DNA of 5,625 nt from JAZGDL01 sp036477795 (GCA_036477795.1 JAZGDL010000400.1:1-5625), one strand, 5' to 3'; shown: positions 1 through 5,364, counted from the first letter of the stretch. Notes: a model not told the origin generated them from the sequence alone. Program-made: numbers and translations.

Positions 1-1
1 C

Positions 2-907
2 TTGAAGCACGATGATGTCTTTTTCGTCAATCCTTCCGTCGGGTGGTTTGCGACGCGCACAGGCGAGATCTACAAGACAAGTGATGGGGGCGAATCGTGG
101 CAGGTACTGTACGAGGGTGACGCCTATTTCCGATCGATGGGCTTTGCGGACTCGCAAAGGGGTTGGGTGGGTAACCTGCGGGGTGAAGCCGGCGATGTTT
201 TGTATCAGACCGAGGACGGCGGGACAAACTGGTCGGTCGTCAAGTTGCCCCCCGGACCAATCGGCATTTGTGGGATTTGGGTGGTGGATCACACGACCGT
301 CTATGCAGCGGGTCGACGCTACGGGCCAGCGTTTGTGCTCAAGAGTTCAGATGGGGGCAAATCGTGGTCGGCGATAGACATGAGACCCTATGCTGACGGG
401 TTGGTCGATATCTATTTCTGGACGCCGGAGGAAGGCATTGTTGTGGGCAGCACCGCTTCTACCGCTCTCATTTTGGAAACGCGCGATGGAGGCGGCACCT
501 GGGAACGCAGGTATGTAGGGTCCCGCAGGGGAGAAAACGCTTGGAAAATCTCGTTCCCGTCGCGCACCGTCGGGTACGTGTCTATACAGGCGTGGGGAGC
601 AGAGGAATATTTTCTCAAAACCACCGATGGTGGTACAACCTGGGAGGACAAGCTGTTCTGGAGCGGAGAAATCCCTTATGGGGCGCAAGGGATTGGCTTT
701 GTGACACCTACACGGGGGTGGATGGGCAGCTTTATCGCAAACAACCCCACGCTGAAGACTGAAGACGGCGGCGAAACGTGGCAGGACGCCGGCTTTGGTA
801 AATCGGTAAACAGGTTCCGCTTTCTCAATGACACGCTTGGTTATGCCAGTGGCCAGACCATCTACCAGTATTCGGTGAGACGCGACGTGTTCGCGGCGAG
901 GCCCTGA
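2..907 (+). CDS. BNR/Asp-box beta-propeller protein (YCF48/sortilin-like), 5' partial
   Basis: 301 codons are visible, ending at TGA 905-907. The frame is open to the window edge, so the TTG at base 2 is probably not the true start; a signal peptide may lie upstream but cannot be seen. Six Asp-boxes of the form (S/T)xDGGxxW occur at visible residues 26-33, 70-77, 115-122, 160-167, 207-214 and 253-260, spaced 38-47 residues. Several are preceded by a strand of the type 'VFFVNPSVGWFA' or 'IGFVTPTRGWMG', the blade signature of YCF48/Hcf136-like photosystem II stability-factor repeats and BNR propellers. Members are usually exported and act as binding or assembly scaffolds; sialidase-type catalysis cannot be inferred from Asp-boxes alone. 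The last blade ends in 'GYASGQTIYQY', and the tail is short with no sorting or anchor segment. No partner gene is visible, so its ligand is unknown. The fold call is firm; the function is not. Confidence 0.85.
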   Translation: MKHDDVFFVNPSVGWFATRTGEIYKTSDGGESWQVLYEGDAYFRSMGFADSQRGWVGNLRGEAGDVLYQTEDGGTNWSVVKLPPGPIGICGIWVVDHTTVYAAGRRYGPAFVLKSSDGGKSWSAIDMRPYADGLVDIYFWTPEEGIVVGSTASTALILETRDGGGTWERRYVGSRRGENAWKISFPSRTVGYVSIQAWGAEEYFLKTTDGGTTWEDKLFWSGEIPYGAQGIGFVTPTRGWMGSFIANNPTLKTEDGGETWQDAGFGKSVNRFRFLNDTLGYASGQTIYQYSVRRDVFAARP

Positions 908-950
908 GGGGCGCAGAGTGGCTCCGGAACCTGGATCGGCCCCATCTCTT

Positions 951-984
951 TAGGTGAACATACGTTCTAGGTGAACATACGTTC
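951..984. repeat. Perfect 17-bp tandem duplication containing GAAC-N4-GTTC dyads
   Basis: The unit TAGGTGAACATACGTTC occurs at 951-967 and again at 968-984 without mismatch. Each unit contains GAACATACGTTC (956-967 and 973-984), an interrupted palindrome of the form GAAC-N4-GTTC. That form is the LexA (SOS) operator consensus known from Bacillus and many actinobacteria. The second copy is flanked to give TGAAC-ATAC-GTTCA (972-985). Whether LexA of this organism uses this form is unknown. The position argues against a promoter operator: it lies between the 3' end of the propeller gene and the 3' end of the minus-strand regulator scrap. The duplication is certain; regulatory meaning is speculative. 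Confidence 0.8.
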
Positions 985-1003
985 AACCGAGTGCCGTTTG
1001 GGC

Positions 1004-1138
1004 TCAGCCCCGCCGCCTCGGTGTCTTCGGCCTCACCACCTGCCTAAAGGGCTTGAAGAACTCACGGAGGCTTACGCCTAGGGCCGCCTGCAACCCCCGG
1101 TTTTGGATTTCGGTGCTCGTCGTCCCGTCCTGTCCCGT
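1004..1138 (-). pseudogene. C-terminal remnant of an XRE-type HTH regulator
   Basis: On the minus strand an open stretch of 44 codons runs from just after an in-frame TAG (1139-1141) to TGA at 1006-1004. Its middle reads LQAALGVSLREFFKPF and is followed by a basic tail ending PKTPRRRG. 'ALGVSLREFF' is the typical final helix and exit from a Cro/C1 (XRE) DNA-binding domain, usually preceded by 'L..IA.'. The first two thirds of the domain are missing, there is no start codon or ribosome site, and the upstream side is the 10-bp tandem repeat. I read this as the tail of a broken regulator gene. The assignment rests on about 16 residues and could be chance, although the match in spacing and helix pattern is good. 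Confidence 0.5.
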
Positions 1139-1161
1139 CTAGTCCCGTCCTGTCCCTTCCC
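1122..1161. repeat. Four tandem copies of a 10-bp unit (GTCCCGTCCT-like)
   Basis: Units are GTCCCGTCCT (1122-1131), GTCCCGTCTA (1132-1141), GTCCCGTCCT (1142-1151) and GTCCCTTCCC (1152-1161). Units 1 and 3 are identical, so it can also be read as a 20-bp repeat in two copies. It sits at the broken upstream edge of the regulator remnant and just before the 111-bp direct repeat. Its low-complexity pyrimidine strand suggests slippage or a degenerate end of an inserted piece. There are no spacers of CRISPR type. Confidence 0.75.
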
Positions 1162-1194
1162 GTTGGTTTGCAAAATCGGTCGCCGTCTGCAGTG

Positions 1195-1305
1195 CCGAGT
1201 TCATCCGCGGGATTCCTAGCCGTGCCCTCCGGCGATCCCTACCTTAGCCCCTTGGGACTACCAAGGGCTGTCGCACGAGATGACCGACCAGCTCGACCGC
1301 CTCAA
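1195..1305 (+). repeat. Long direct repeat, copy 1: kinase leader plus first 26 coding bases
   Basis: 111 bases match 5365-5475 with only two substitutions, both adjacent: C at 1238 (T at 5408) and C at 1239 (A at 5409). Similarity stops abruptly at both sides: G1194 versus A5364 on the left, and after CTCAA on the right, where copy 1 lacks one A. The repeat contains a leader, a hairpin (1246-1269) and an ATG (1280-1282) followed by codons for MTDQLDRLK. The second copy continues this frame into a kinase glycine loop, so the repeat is the 5' end of a Ser/Thr kinase gene duplicated without its body. The two differing bases fall where a -10 box could lie: CCCTAC here, CTATAC in copy 2. Confidence 0.9.
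1246..1269 (+). promoter_or_regulatory. Hairpin in kinase-type leader, copy 1
   Basis: AGCC(C)CTTGG pairs with CCAAGGGCT around a GACTA loop: nine pairs with a single bulged C. It ends 10 bases before the ATG at 1280, so in RNA it would cover the ribosome-binding region, where no clear Shine-Dalgarno is visible. It has no U-tract and is not a terminator. It is preserved unchanged in copy 2 (5416-5439). A translational control role is inference. Confidence 0.55.
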
Positions 1306-1369
1306 GCTCAGCTCCGCGTCACGGGCCCCAAATCGGACCGCGAACTCGGCGCGCCTCGCGTTCACTTGA
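1280..1369 (+). pseudogene. Truncated Ser/Thr kinase start (29 codons)
   Basis: The frame opens with MTDQLDRLK, identical to the start of the kinase fragment at 5450. It then diverges at codon 9-10, where a base is missing relative to copy 2, and reads an unrelated LSSASRAP-type sequence to TGA 1367-1369. No kinase motif is present. It is either a dead remnant or, if the leader is still transcribed, a short upstream reading frame ending 57 bases before the methyltransferase start. It is unlikely to encode a functional product. Confidence 0.65.
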
Positions 1370-1372
1370 GTT

Positions 1373-1396
1373 GTGTCACATCTTACCATTTGACAC
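1373..1396. promoter_or_regulatory. Inverted repeat GTGTCA-N12-TGACAC upstream of the methyltransferase
   Basis: Perfect 6-bp half-sites GTGTCA (1373-1378) and TGACAC (1391-1396) are separated by 12 bases, centred about 42 bases before the GTG start. The right half contains TTGACA (1390-1395), a perfect -35-like hexamer, but no good -10 lies 16-18 bases further on. The size and location suit a dimeric repressor or activator site. No regulator for it is present in the window, and the half-sites are short enough to be chance. Confidence 0.35.
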
Positions 1397-1414
1397 TCCT
1401 GCGTTCCGGCGATC

Positions 1415-1421
1415 AGAGGGG
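1415..1421 (+). promoter_or_regulatory. Ribosome-binding site of the methyltransferase
   Basis: AGAGGGG lies five bases before the GTG at 1427. It decides the start: the alternative in-frame ATG at 1457 (residue 11) has no comparable purine tract and would remove part of the N-terminal region leading into the dimerisation domain. Confidence 0.6.
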
Positions 1422-1426
1422 CCTTC

Positions 1427-2452
1427 GTGGATACAAACATCAATCCGTCTCATATCATGCAGGTCGGCTCGGGGTTTTGGGCGTCCAAGGTACTGCTCAC
1501 GGCAGTTGAATTCGGTGTCTTCACACTGCTCGGCAAAGGCCCGATGACGGGCAAGGAGCTAGAGTCTGCCCTTGAATTACATCCCCGTGGAACGTGGGAT
1601 TTTCTCGACGCCCTCGTGGCGCTCAAGTTTCTCGACCGCGATGGCGATGGTGAAGAAGCCAAGTATCGCAACACTGCCGAAACCGCCACGTTCCTCGATG
1701 AGAACAGCCCGGCGTACATCGGGGGCATTCTCAAGATGTTCAACGCGCGCTTGTTTGGTTTTTGGAACGGTTTGGGAACCGCGTTGCGCACCGGTGAGCC
1801 ACAAAACGAGACGAAGGGTGGCGGCCCCTCCATCTTCGAAGAGCTCTACCGCGACCAGGGGAAGCTCGAGGAGTTTGTCGACGCCATGAGCGGGATTTCG
1901 GCGGGCAACTTCATGGCGCTGGCCAAGAAATTTGACTTCTCGAAGTACGAGACCCTGTGTGATGTCGGCGGGTCGAGTGGTCTGTTGAGCATCCTCGTTG
2001 CCACGGAGCATCCAAACCTCAAATGCACCACGCTCGATCTACCCCCGATTGCCCCGATCGCGCAGAAGCACATCGACGCCGCCGGGCTGAGCGACCGCAT
2101 CACGACGGCGAGCGGTGACTTTTTCAAGGACCCGTTGCCCAAGGCAGATGTGCTCACGATGGGCATGATTCTGCACGATTGGGATCTCGATAATAAAAAG
2201 CACCTCATTCGGGCCGCCTACGATGCGCTGACTGACGGAGGGGCACTCATCGTCGTCGAAAACGTCATCGACGACGCTCGCCGCGAGAACGTATTCGGGC
2301 TGCTCATGTCCCTGAACATGCTTATTGAATTCGGAGTGGCCTTCGACTTCACAGGAGCTGACTACGCCCGGTGGTGCAAAGAGGCGGGCTTCAAGAAGAT
2401 CGAAATCGTGCCCCTGGCAGGACCGGCCAGCGCAGGCGTTGCGTTCAAGTAG
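1427..2452 (+). CDS. SAM-dependent O-methyltransferase, COMT/ASMT class (class II, dimerising)
   Basis: The 341 residues match the usual 330-370 of the O-methyltransferase family 2 (plant caffeic acid, acetylserotonin and bacterial polyketide/phenazine-type enzymes). Residues about 10-100 form the winged-helix dimerisation domain ('ASKVLLTAVEFGVFTLL', then 'LDALVALKFLDRDG'). The Rossmann methyltransferase domain follows from about 140: SAM motif I is DVGGSSG (179-185), with S in place of the more common G at the fifth position; LDLP (203-206) holds the acidic residue for the SAM ribose; GDFF (230-233) contacts the adenine side; and HDWDLD (250-255) carries the expected catalytic base His250. 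Motif 'GGALIVVENV' (271-280) is in place. The protein should transfer methyl from SAM to a hydroxyl of a small, probably aromatic molecule in the cytoplasm. The substrate cannot be told, and no biosynthetic partners are adjacent. All key residues are intact, so it is likely functional. It reads GTG as start with AGAGGGG upstream, and lies next to a kinase-leader repeat that may supply transcription. Confidence 0.9.
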   Translation: MDTNINPSHIMQVGSGFWASKVLLTAVEFGVFTLLGKGPMTGKELESALELHPRGTWDFLDALVALKFLDRDGDGEEAKYRNTAETATFLDENSPAYIGGILKMFNARLFGFWNGLGTALRTGEPQNETKGGGPSIFEELYRDQGKLEEFVDAMSGISAGNFMALAKKFDFSKYETLCDVGGSSGLLSILVATEHPNLKCTTLDLPPIAPIAQKHIDAAGLSDRITTASGDFFKDPLPKADVLTMGMILHDWDLDNKKHLIRAAYDALTDGGALIVVENVIDDARRENVFGLLMSLNMLIEFGVAFDFTGADYARWCKEAGFKKIEIVPLAGPASAGVAFK

Positions 2453-2486
2453 CTCCAGCAGTTCGCCGACTTTACGCGGCATTCGC

Positions 2487-2524
2487 CCTATTAAAAGGAA
2501 TAGGCCACATGTTCGGCGCTGAAC
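2487..2524. other. Two weak dyads after the methyltransferase
   Basis: CCTATT (2487-2492) pairs with AATAGG (2499-2504) around a six-base loop. Close behind, GTTCGGCGCTGAAC (2511-2524) is palindromic except for one central pair. Neither has a U-tract, so neither is a clear intrinsic terminator. They lie 35-72 bases past the methyltransferase stop, in the gap before the 3' end of the opposing gene at 2613. They may weakly terminate or stabilise the converging transcripts. Confidence 0.25.
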
Positions 2525-2612
2525 CTCACCCGACGGACAAACGGGGGGCTTGAGTCCCGCCCGGCCTGGGGGGTCGATCGGTCGATGGCTGGTCGGTGGT
2601 TGGTCGGCCTCC

Positions 2613-3236
2613 TCACTCGGCGCCGTGCTCCGACTCGCGCCCCGTCGCCCCATCCGCTGCGCTCTCATCCTCAACCACGACCGCGCTCTCCTCCTCGACC
2701 ACGATCTCCCCAGCTCGCGGCTCGCCTCCACTCGGCAGCAACGGCAACGCCGACAGGTCCGGCGTCCCGTCGGCCCCGACCGGCACCGCACTCGCCAGCA
2801 CGGCCAGCGGATGTTCTCCGTCCGCGATGCGTTGCAGCAGGTGATCCGGCAGGCGGTTCAAGTCGAGGTGGGCTAACGTCCCCTTGACCTCGATCCGCTC
2901 CTGATACCGCTCCGGCCGCAAGCCCTTCAACAGGAAGATCGCCAGGATGTCCGAGTACTCCCGCACGTAGCCCCCAGGTTTCCCCTTGTACCAGCCCGCC
3001 GGCTTCCTCACCCCAAACGTCGCCCGCTTGAACGCCTCGCCCTCCAACAGCTCGGCCGCGCATTCCTTCGCCACCGTCAACCCCGCCTGGAACGCCTCGT
3101 CCGCCTTCCACGCCGGGCAATACGGCGTCGATGGATGCACCCCCACCAACCGCGCTGCCTGCGTCTTGTTTCCGGTCTGCGCCAACGCAATGAGATATTC
3201 TCTCCTTTTTCGGGACTCGACGTCGGCGAACAGCAC
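2613..3236 (-). CDS. Phage terminase small subunit-like HTH protein (orphan)
   Basis: 207 residues. The N-terminal HTH is at about 9-43 (YLIALAQTGNKTQAARLVGV, then HPSTPY), the 'TGN.t.AAr..GV..stpY' pattern of small terminase DNA-recognition domains. It is followed by EGEAFKRATFGV (65-76), WYKGKPGG (82-89) and the family hallmark YSDILAIFLLKGLRPERYQER (94-114). Residues 119-150 (LAHLDLNRLPDHLLQRI) are less familiar, and 172-207 is a strongly acidic, disordered tail. In phages this protein recognises the packaging site and recruits the large ATPase subunit. Here no large terminase, portal or capsid gene is adjacent on either side, so it is a stray prophage gene or a domesticated HTH protein. 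The GTG start at 3236 has GGGG directly against it and no properly spaced ribosome site. The IS256 transposase fragment begins only a few bases away, so the true N-terminus may have been lost. Open frames on the opposite strand here are shadows. Confidence 0.7.
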   Translation of the reverse strand: MLFADVESRKRREYLIALAQTGNKTQAARLVGVHPSTPYCPAWKADEAFQAGLTVAKECAAELLEGEAFKRATFGVRKPAGWYKGKPGGYVREYSDILAIFLLKGLRPERYQERIEVKGTLAHLDLNRLPDHLLQRIADGEHPLAVLASAVPVGADGTPDLSALPLLPSGGEPRAGEIVVEEESAVVVEDESAADGATGRESEHGAE

Positions 3237-3241
3237 CCCCG

Positions 3242-3511
3242 GTTGGGGCGGATGGCCATCGCCATCTGCTGGGCGTCGCGTTGGGGGTCGAAGAATCCGA
3301 GGCGAGTTGGGCGGAGCTGTTACAGCAGCTGGTGGACCGGGGCCTGACAGGGGTGCAGCTCGTCATTGCAGACTAACACGCCGGCTTGGCGGCCGCAGTG
3401 CGGAAGTGGTTCCCCGAGGCCAAGCGGCAACGCTGTACCGTGCATCTCCAACGCAATGTGCTGACGAAAGTGTGCGTCACCACAGGACACCGTCGTAAGT
3501 CACAGCGATAA
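3242..3511 (+). pseudogene. IS256/Mutator-family transposase, internal fragment with stop codon
   Basis: Reading from 3242 the frame gives VGADGHRHLLGVALGVEES, then WAELLQQLVDRGLTGVQLVIAD, a TAA at 3374-3376, HAGLAAAVRKWFPEA, and QRCTVHLQRNVLTKV. This is the core of IS256-family transposases. The Asp before the stop (codon 3371-3373) is the second acidic residue of the DDE triad in the usual '(S/A)DxHxGL' motif, and RCTVH is the conserved CxxH. The stop replaces the x between D and H. The first catalytic Asp and about the first 150 residues are missing, as is everything after about 3475 including the final Glu; the frame runs on through unrelated codons to TAA 3509-3511. Both ends are therefore deleted and the copy is dead. 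It lies back to back with the minus-strand terminase-like gene, and the breakpoint is at about 3237-3242. Confidence 0.85.
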
Positions 3512-3582
3512 CCTCCGCAGGGCATTATTGTCACTACCAACCAAAAATAGGGGTCATCGAGCGAGACACGCTGCTGGCACCG

Positions 3583-3589
3583 AAGGAGA
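3583..3589 (+). promoter_or_regulatory. Ribosome-binding site of the FG-GAP lipoprotein
   Basis: AAGGAGA lies eight bases before the ATG at 3598, a near-consensus Shine-Dalgarno and the strongest in the window. It fixes the start, which also gives a proper signal peptide. Confidence 0.75.
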
Positions 3590-3597
3590 TTTAGCGT

Positions 3598-5235
3598 ATG
3601 CGAAAGCAGGCGAGTGCAATGGTCACCTGTTTATCGATGTCGTTACTCGCCGTTGGCTGTGACGAACAGCTGCCGACGGATGTGGAGACATCACGGCTGT
3701 TGGAGGACATCTCTGATGTGCCTGCGGCTGGAGAGATCGATGGAAACCCCTACTGGTCGGGCGCGATAAGCGGGGCCACAGCGCCGCCCGCCCTTTCCTC
3801 AGTGTCATCCGCAACGACAGCAATGCCAGGCTTTACGGCTTCCTCGAGCGCCGCTGACTTCGTGGTTACCGGGTCAGAAGGCGGTCTGATTGGTGGAAGC
3901 AAACACTACTTTCCCAGTAACGGAGACGGAACGTTCGGTGCGAGGAGCGATTTGCCGGCGCTGCGCATGGTGGATGGAATGGATGTGGCAGACATGGATG
4001 GCGACGGTGATAACGACATCCTTATCTGCGACGGAATCCATGCAGAAGTGTATCTGTACACAAACGATGGAGCAGGGACATTCACCACTTCCGTCGTCGC
4101 AACGGGCGTTACCAGAAGCGGTCCAGTGAGCCTGTTCTGTACCAACTTGCGAGTGGGAGACTTCGATGAGGACGGCGCCAATGATTTTGTAGTCGGTGAC
4201 AATAGGGCCAGGGGCGGGATGTTTGTGTACCTGCAGACGGCTCCGGGAACATTCACCAAGGCCGGCCCAACTCTCGACGTCACCACGTGGAGCACAACGG
4301 ATGCCAACGCATTCTTTGGCGTAGCCGTGGGAGATGTCGACGGGGACGGCCACCAGGATATCCTGGTTCTCGGAAACGATGGCATAGGTGCCGGCGAGAT
4401 GCGGTTCTACAAGGGGGATGGCACCGGAGCAATGGCCGCCTCGACCGTCCTGTTCGACATCGGTACGGACCTTGGAGTGTATGGCACAACCGGCCTGGCC
4501 GTCTTTGATCTGGAAGGCGACGGGGATCTAGACATCGTCGCGGGTGGAGGAAGAGGTGGGGGCGTCGGTAGTCGTGGAACCCACTTCGTCTACACGAACG
4601 ACGGCTTCGGCAGCTTCACAAAGCCGGGAGCGTCTGTCTTCGATCTGGACGCCCAGACAGGGATCGATGCTTTCGACTTCGATTCGGATGGCGACGACGA
4701 TCTGGTCGTAGTCACCTTCCGCCAGCTCGGGGTCCCAACTCCGAACCTTTATTACGTAGAGAACCTGGGCGGCTCCCTAGCCACTCCGGTGTTCGTCGGC
4801 TCCTTGGGCGGGTACAGCCTTGCAGTCGGAGCGCCTCTGCTCGCACCCAAAGTGCTCGGAGGAGTTCTCGCAATAGATATCGACATCAAGCCGGGCAGCC
4901 AACAGAACTCCATCAACTGTAACAATGAGGGAGTGATCCCTGTTGCCATCCTAACCACCGATACCTTTGATGCCACGACGGTGGATCACAGGGCGGTCAC
5001 CTTCGAGGGGGCCAGTGAGGCGCATCGCAACAAGAAGACTGGAGAAGCACGCCGTCATGAGGAGGACGTGGACGGCGATGGCGACACCGATCTCGTGTTG
5101 CACTTCCGTTACGGTCAGACCTACCTCACGTGTGACTACACCGAGGGCACACTGCAAGGTGAGACCGATGACGGTCGAACGATCGAAGGCACCGATGCGG
5201 TCTGGATGATTGACCAAGGGGGTGGTCGGCGGTAG
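3598..5235 (+). CDS. Exported FG-GAP/VCBS repeat lipoprotein with C-terminal IDIKPGS module
   Basis: 545 residues. MRKQ plus a hydrophobic core (about 5-20) ends in LLAVGC, making Cys21 the likely lipidated residue of a signal peptidase II site, with A rather than L at -3. Residues 22-90 form a low-complexity Ser/Ala/Thr linker. FG-GAP/VCBS blades follow, each with a DxDxDGxxD-like calcium loop: 132-140, 188-196, 246-254, 304-312 and 360-368, typically followed by hydrophobic strands such as ILICD, FVVGD, ILVLGN and IVAGG. Such propellers, as in integrin alpha N-termini, bind ligands or other proteins at the cell surface. From about 424 a separate module begins, LAIDIDIKPGS, then GVIPVAILTTDTFDATTVD, ending near 'EGTDAVWMIDQ'. 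It is a C-terminal domain I recognise from secreted proteins of environmental bacteria, of unknown role, and it carries a sixth calcium loop (490-498). The gene is monocistronic: good ribosome site, intrinsic terminator 67 bases after the stop. The ligand is unknown. Confidence 0.85.
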   Translation: MRKQASAMVTCLSMSLLAVGCDEQLPTDVETSRLLEDISDVPAAGEIDGNPYWSGAISGATAPPALSSVSSATTAMPGFTASSSAADFVVTGSEGGLIGGSKHYFPSNGDGTFGARSDLPALRMVDGMDVADMDGDGDNDILICDGIHAEVYLYTNDGAGTFTTSVVATGVTRSGPVSLFCTNLRVGDFDEDGANDFVVGDNRARGGMFVYLQTAPGTFTKAGPTLDVTTWSTTDANAFFGVAVGDVDGDGHQDILVLGNDGIGAGEMRFYKGDGTGAMAASTVLFDIGTDLGVYGTTGLAVFDLEGDGDLDIVAGGGRGGGVGSRGTHFVYTNDGFGSFTKPGASVFDLDAQTGIDAFDFDSDGDDDLVVVTFRQLGVPTPNLYYVENLGGSLATPVFVGSLGGYSLAVGAPLLAPKVLGGVLAIDIDIKPGSQQNSINCNNEGVIPVAILTTDTFDATTVDHRAVTFEGASEAHRNKKTGEARRHEEDVDGDGDTDLVLHFRYGQTYLTCDYTEGTLQGETDDGRTIEGTDAVWMIDQGGGRR

Positions 5236-5301
5236 TCGCACTCTCTGCGGCCCGAAGTCAGGCTTCTTACAATTCCATAGTTTTCAGAAGCCATACATTA
5301 G

Positions 5302-5333
5302 CCCCGAGCGTCCCAGCGGCGTTCGGGGTTTTT
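5302..5333 (+). terminator. Rho-independent terminator of the FG-GAP lipoprotein gene
   Basis: CCCCGAGCG (5302-5310) pairs with CGTTCGGGG (5320-5328) as nine pairs with one G-U wobble, a nine-base loop, and TTTTT at 5329-5333. It lies 67 bases after the lipoprotein stop codon and before the second repeat copy, so it should insulate the kinase leader from the lipoprotein transcript. Confidence 0.85.
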
Positions 5334-5364
5334 CATTCACGCCAACACGCGAACCAACCGCGCA

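Larger units (their letters stand above)
908..1426. other. Gene-poor, repeat-rich intergenic stretch
   Basis: This 519-base interval between the propeller gene and the methyltransferase has no intact gene. It is a patchwork: a 17-bp tandem duplication (951-984), a C-terminal regulator scrap on the minus strand (1004-1138), a 10-bp tandem repeat (1122-1161), the first copy of the 111-bp kinase-leader repeat (1195-1305) with a truncated kinase start (1280-1369), and an inverted repeat (1373-1396) shortly before the methyltransferase start. I see no convincing intrinsic terminator after the propeller gene. The density of broken pieces suggests repeated insertion and deletion here. Confidence 0.7.
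3237..3597. other. Interval without an intact gene: transposase scrap and lipoprotein leader
   Basis: The stretch starts at the junction with the terminase-like gene, is filled to about 3475 by an IS256-type transposase fragment, and ends with an 86-base leader (3512-3597) of lower GC before the lipoprotein gene. A TTGTCA hexamer (3528-3533) resembles a -35 element, but no good -10 follows at standard spacing. No terminal inverted repeats or target duplication of an insertion sequence are visible. Confidence 0.6.

Noticed and set aside
1000..1011. GGGCTCAGCCC as a bidirectional terminator between converging genes
   Set aside because: A one-base loop cannot form a stable hairpin and there is no U-tract on either strand.
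1122..1161. CRISPR array
   Set aside because: The units are 10 bp with no unique spacers between them and no cas genes nearby.
2039..2791. A 250-codon open frame on the minus strand across the end of the methyltransferase gene
   Set aside because: Arg/Cys-rich composition with no recognisable domain. It overlaps the well-supported methyltransferase and the terminase-like gene, so it is a shadow of high GC.
2671..3366. A 231-codon minus-strand frame overlapping the terminase-like gene
   Set aside because: It is a shifted reading of the same DNA, lacks the HTH and YSD segments, and has Arg/Gly-rich low-complexity content.
2986..3498. A 170-codon plus-strand frame opposite the terminase-like gene and over the transposase
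   Set aside because: No family signal. The true plus-strand transposase reading is in another frame, and the first part is antisense to the terminase-like gene.
3528..3550. Sigma70 promoter for the FG-GAP lipoprotein (TTGTCA)
   Set aside because: No acceptable -10 hexamer lies 16-18 bases downstream, so only the -35-like hexamer is noted, not a promoter.
3906..4385. Long minus-strand frames (159 codons) inside the FG-GAP gene
   Set aside because: They are antisense shadows of repeated Asp/Gly codons in the calcium loops, with no ribosome site or domain.
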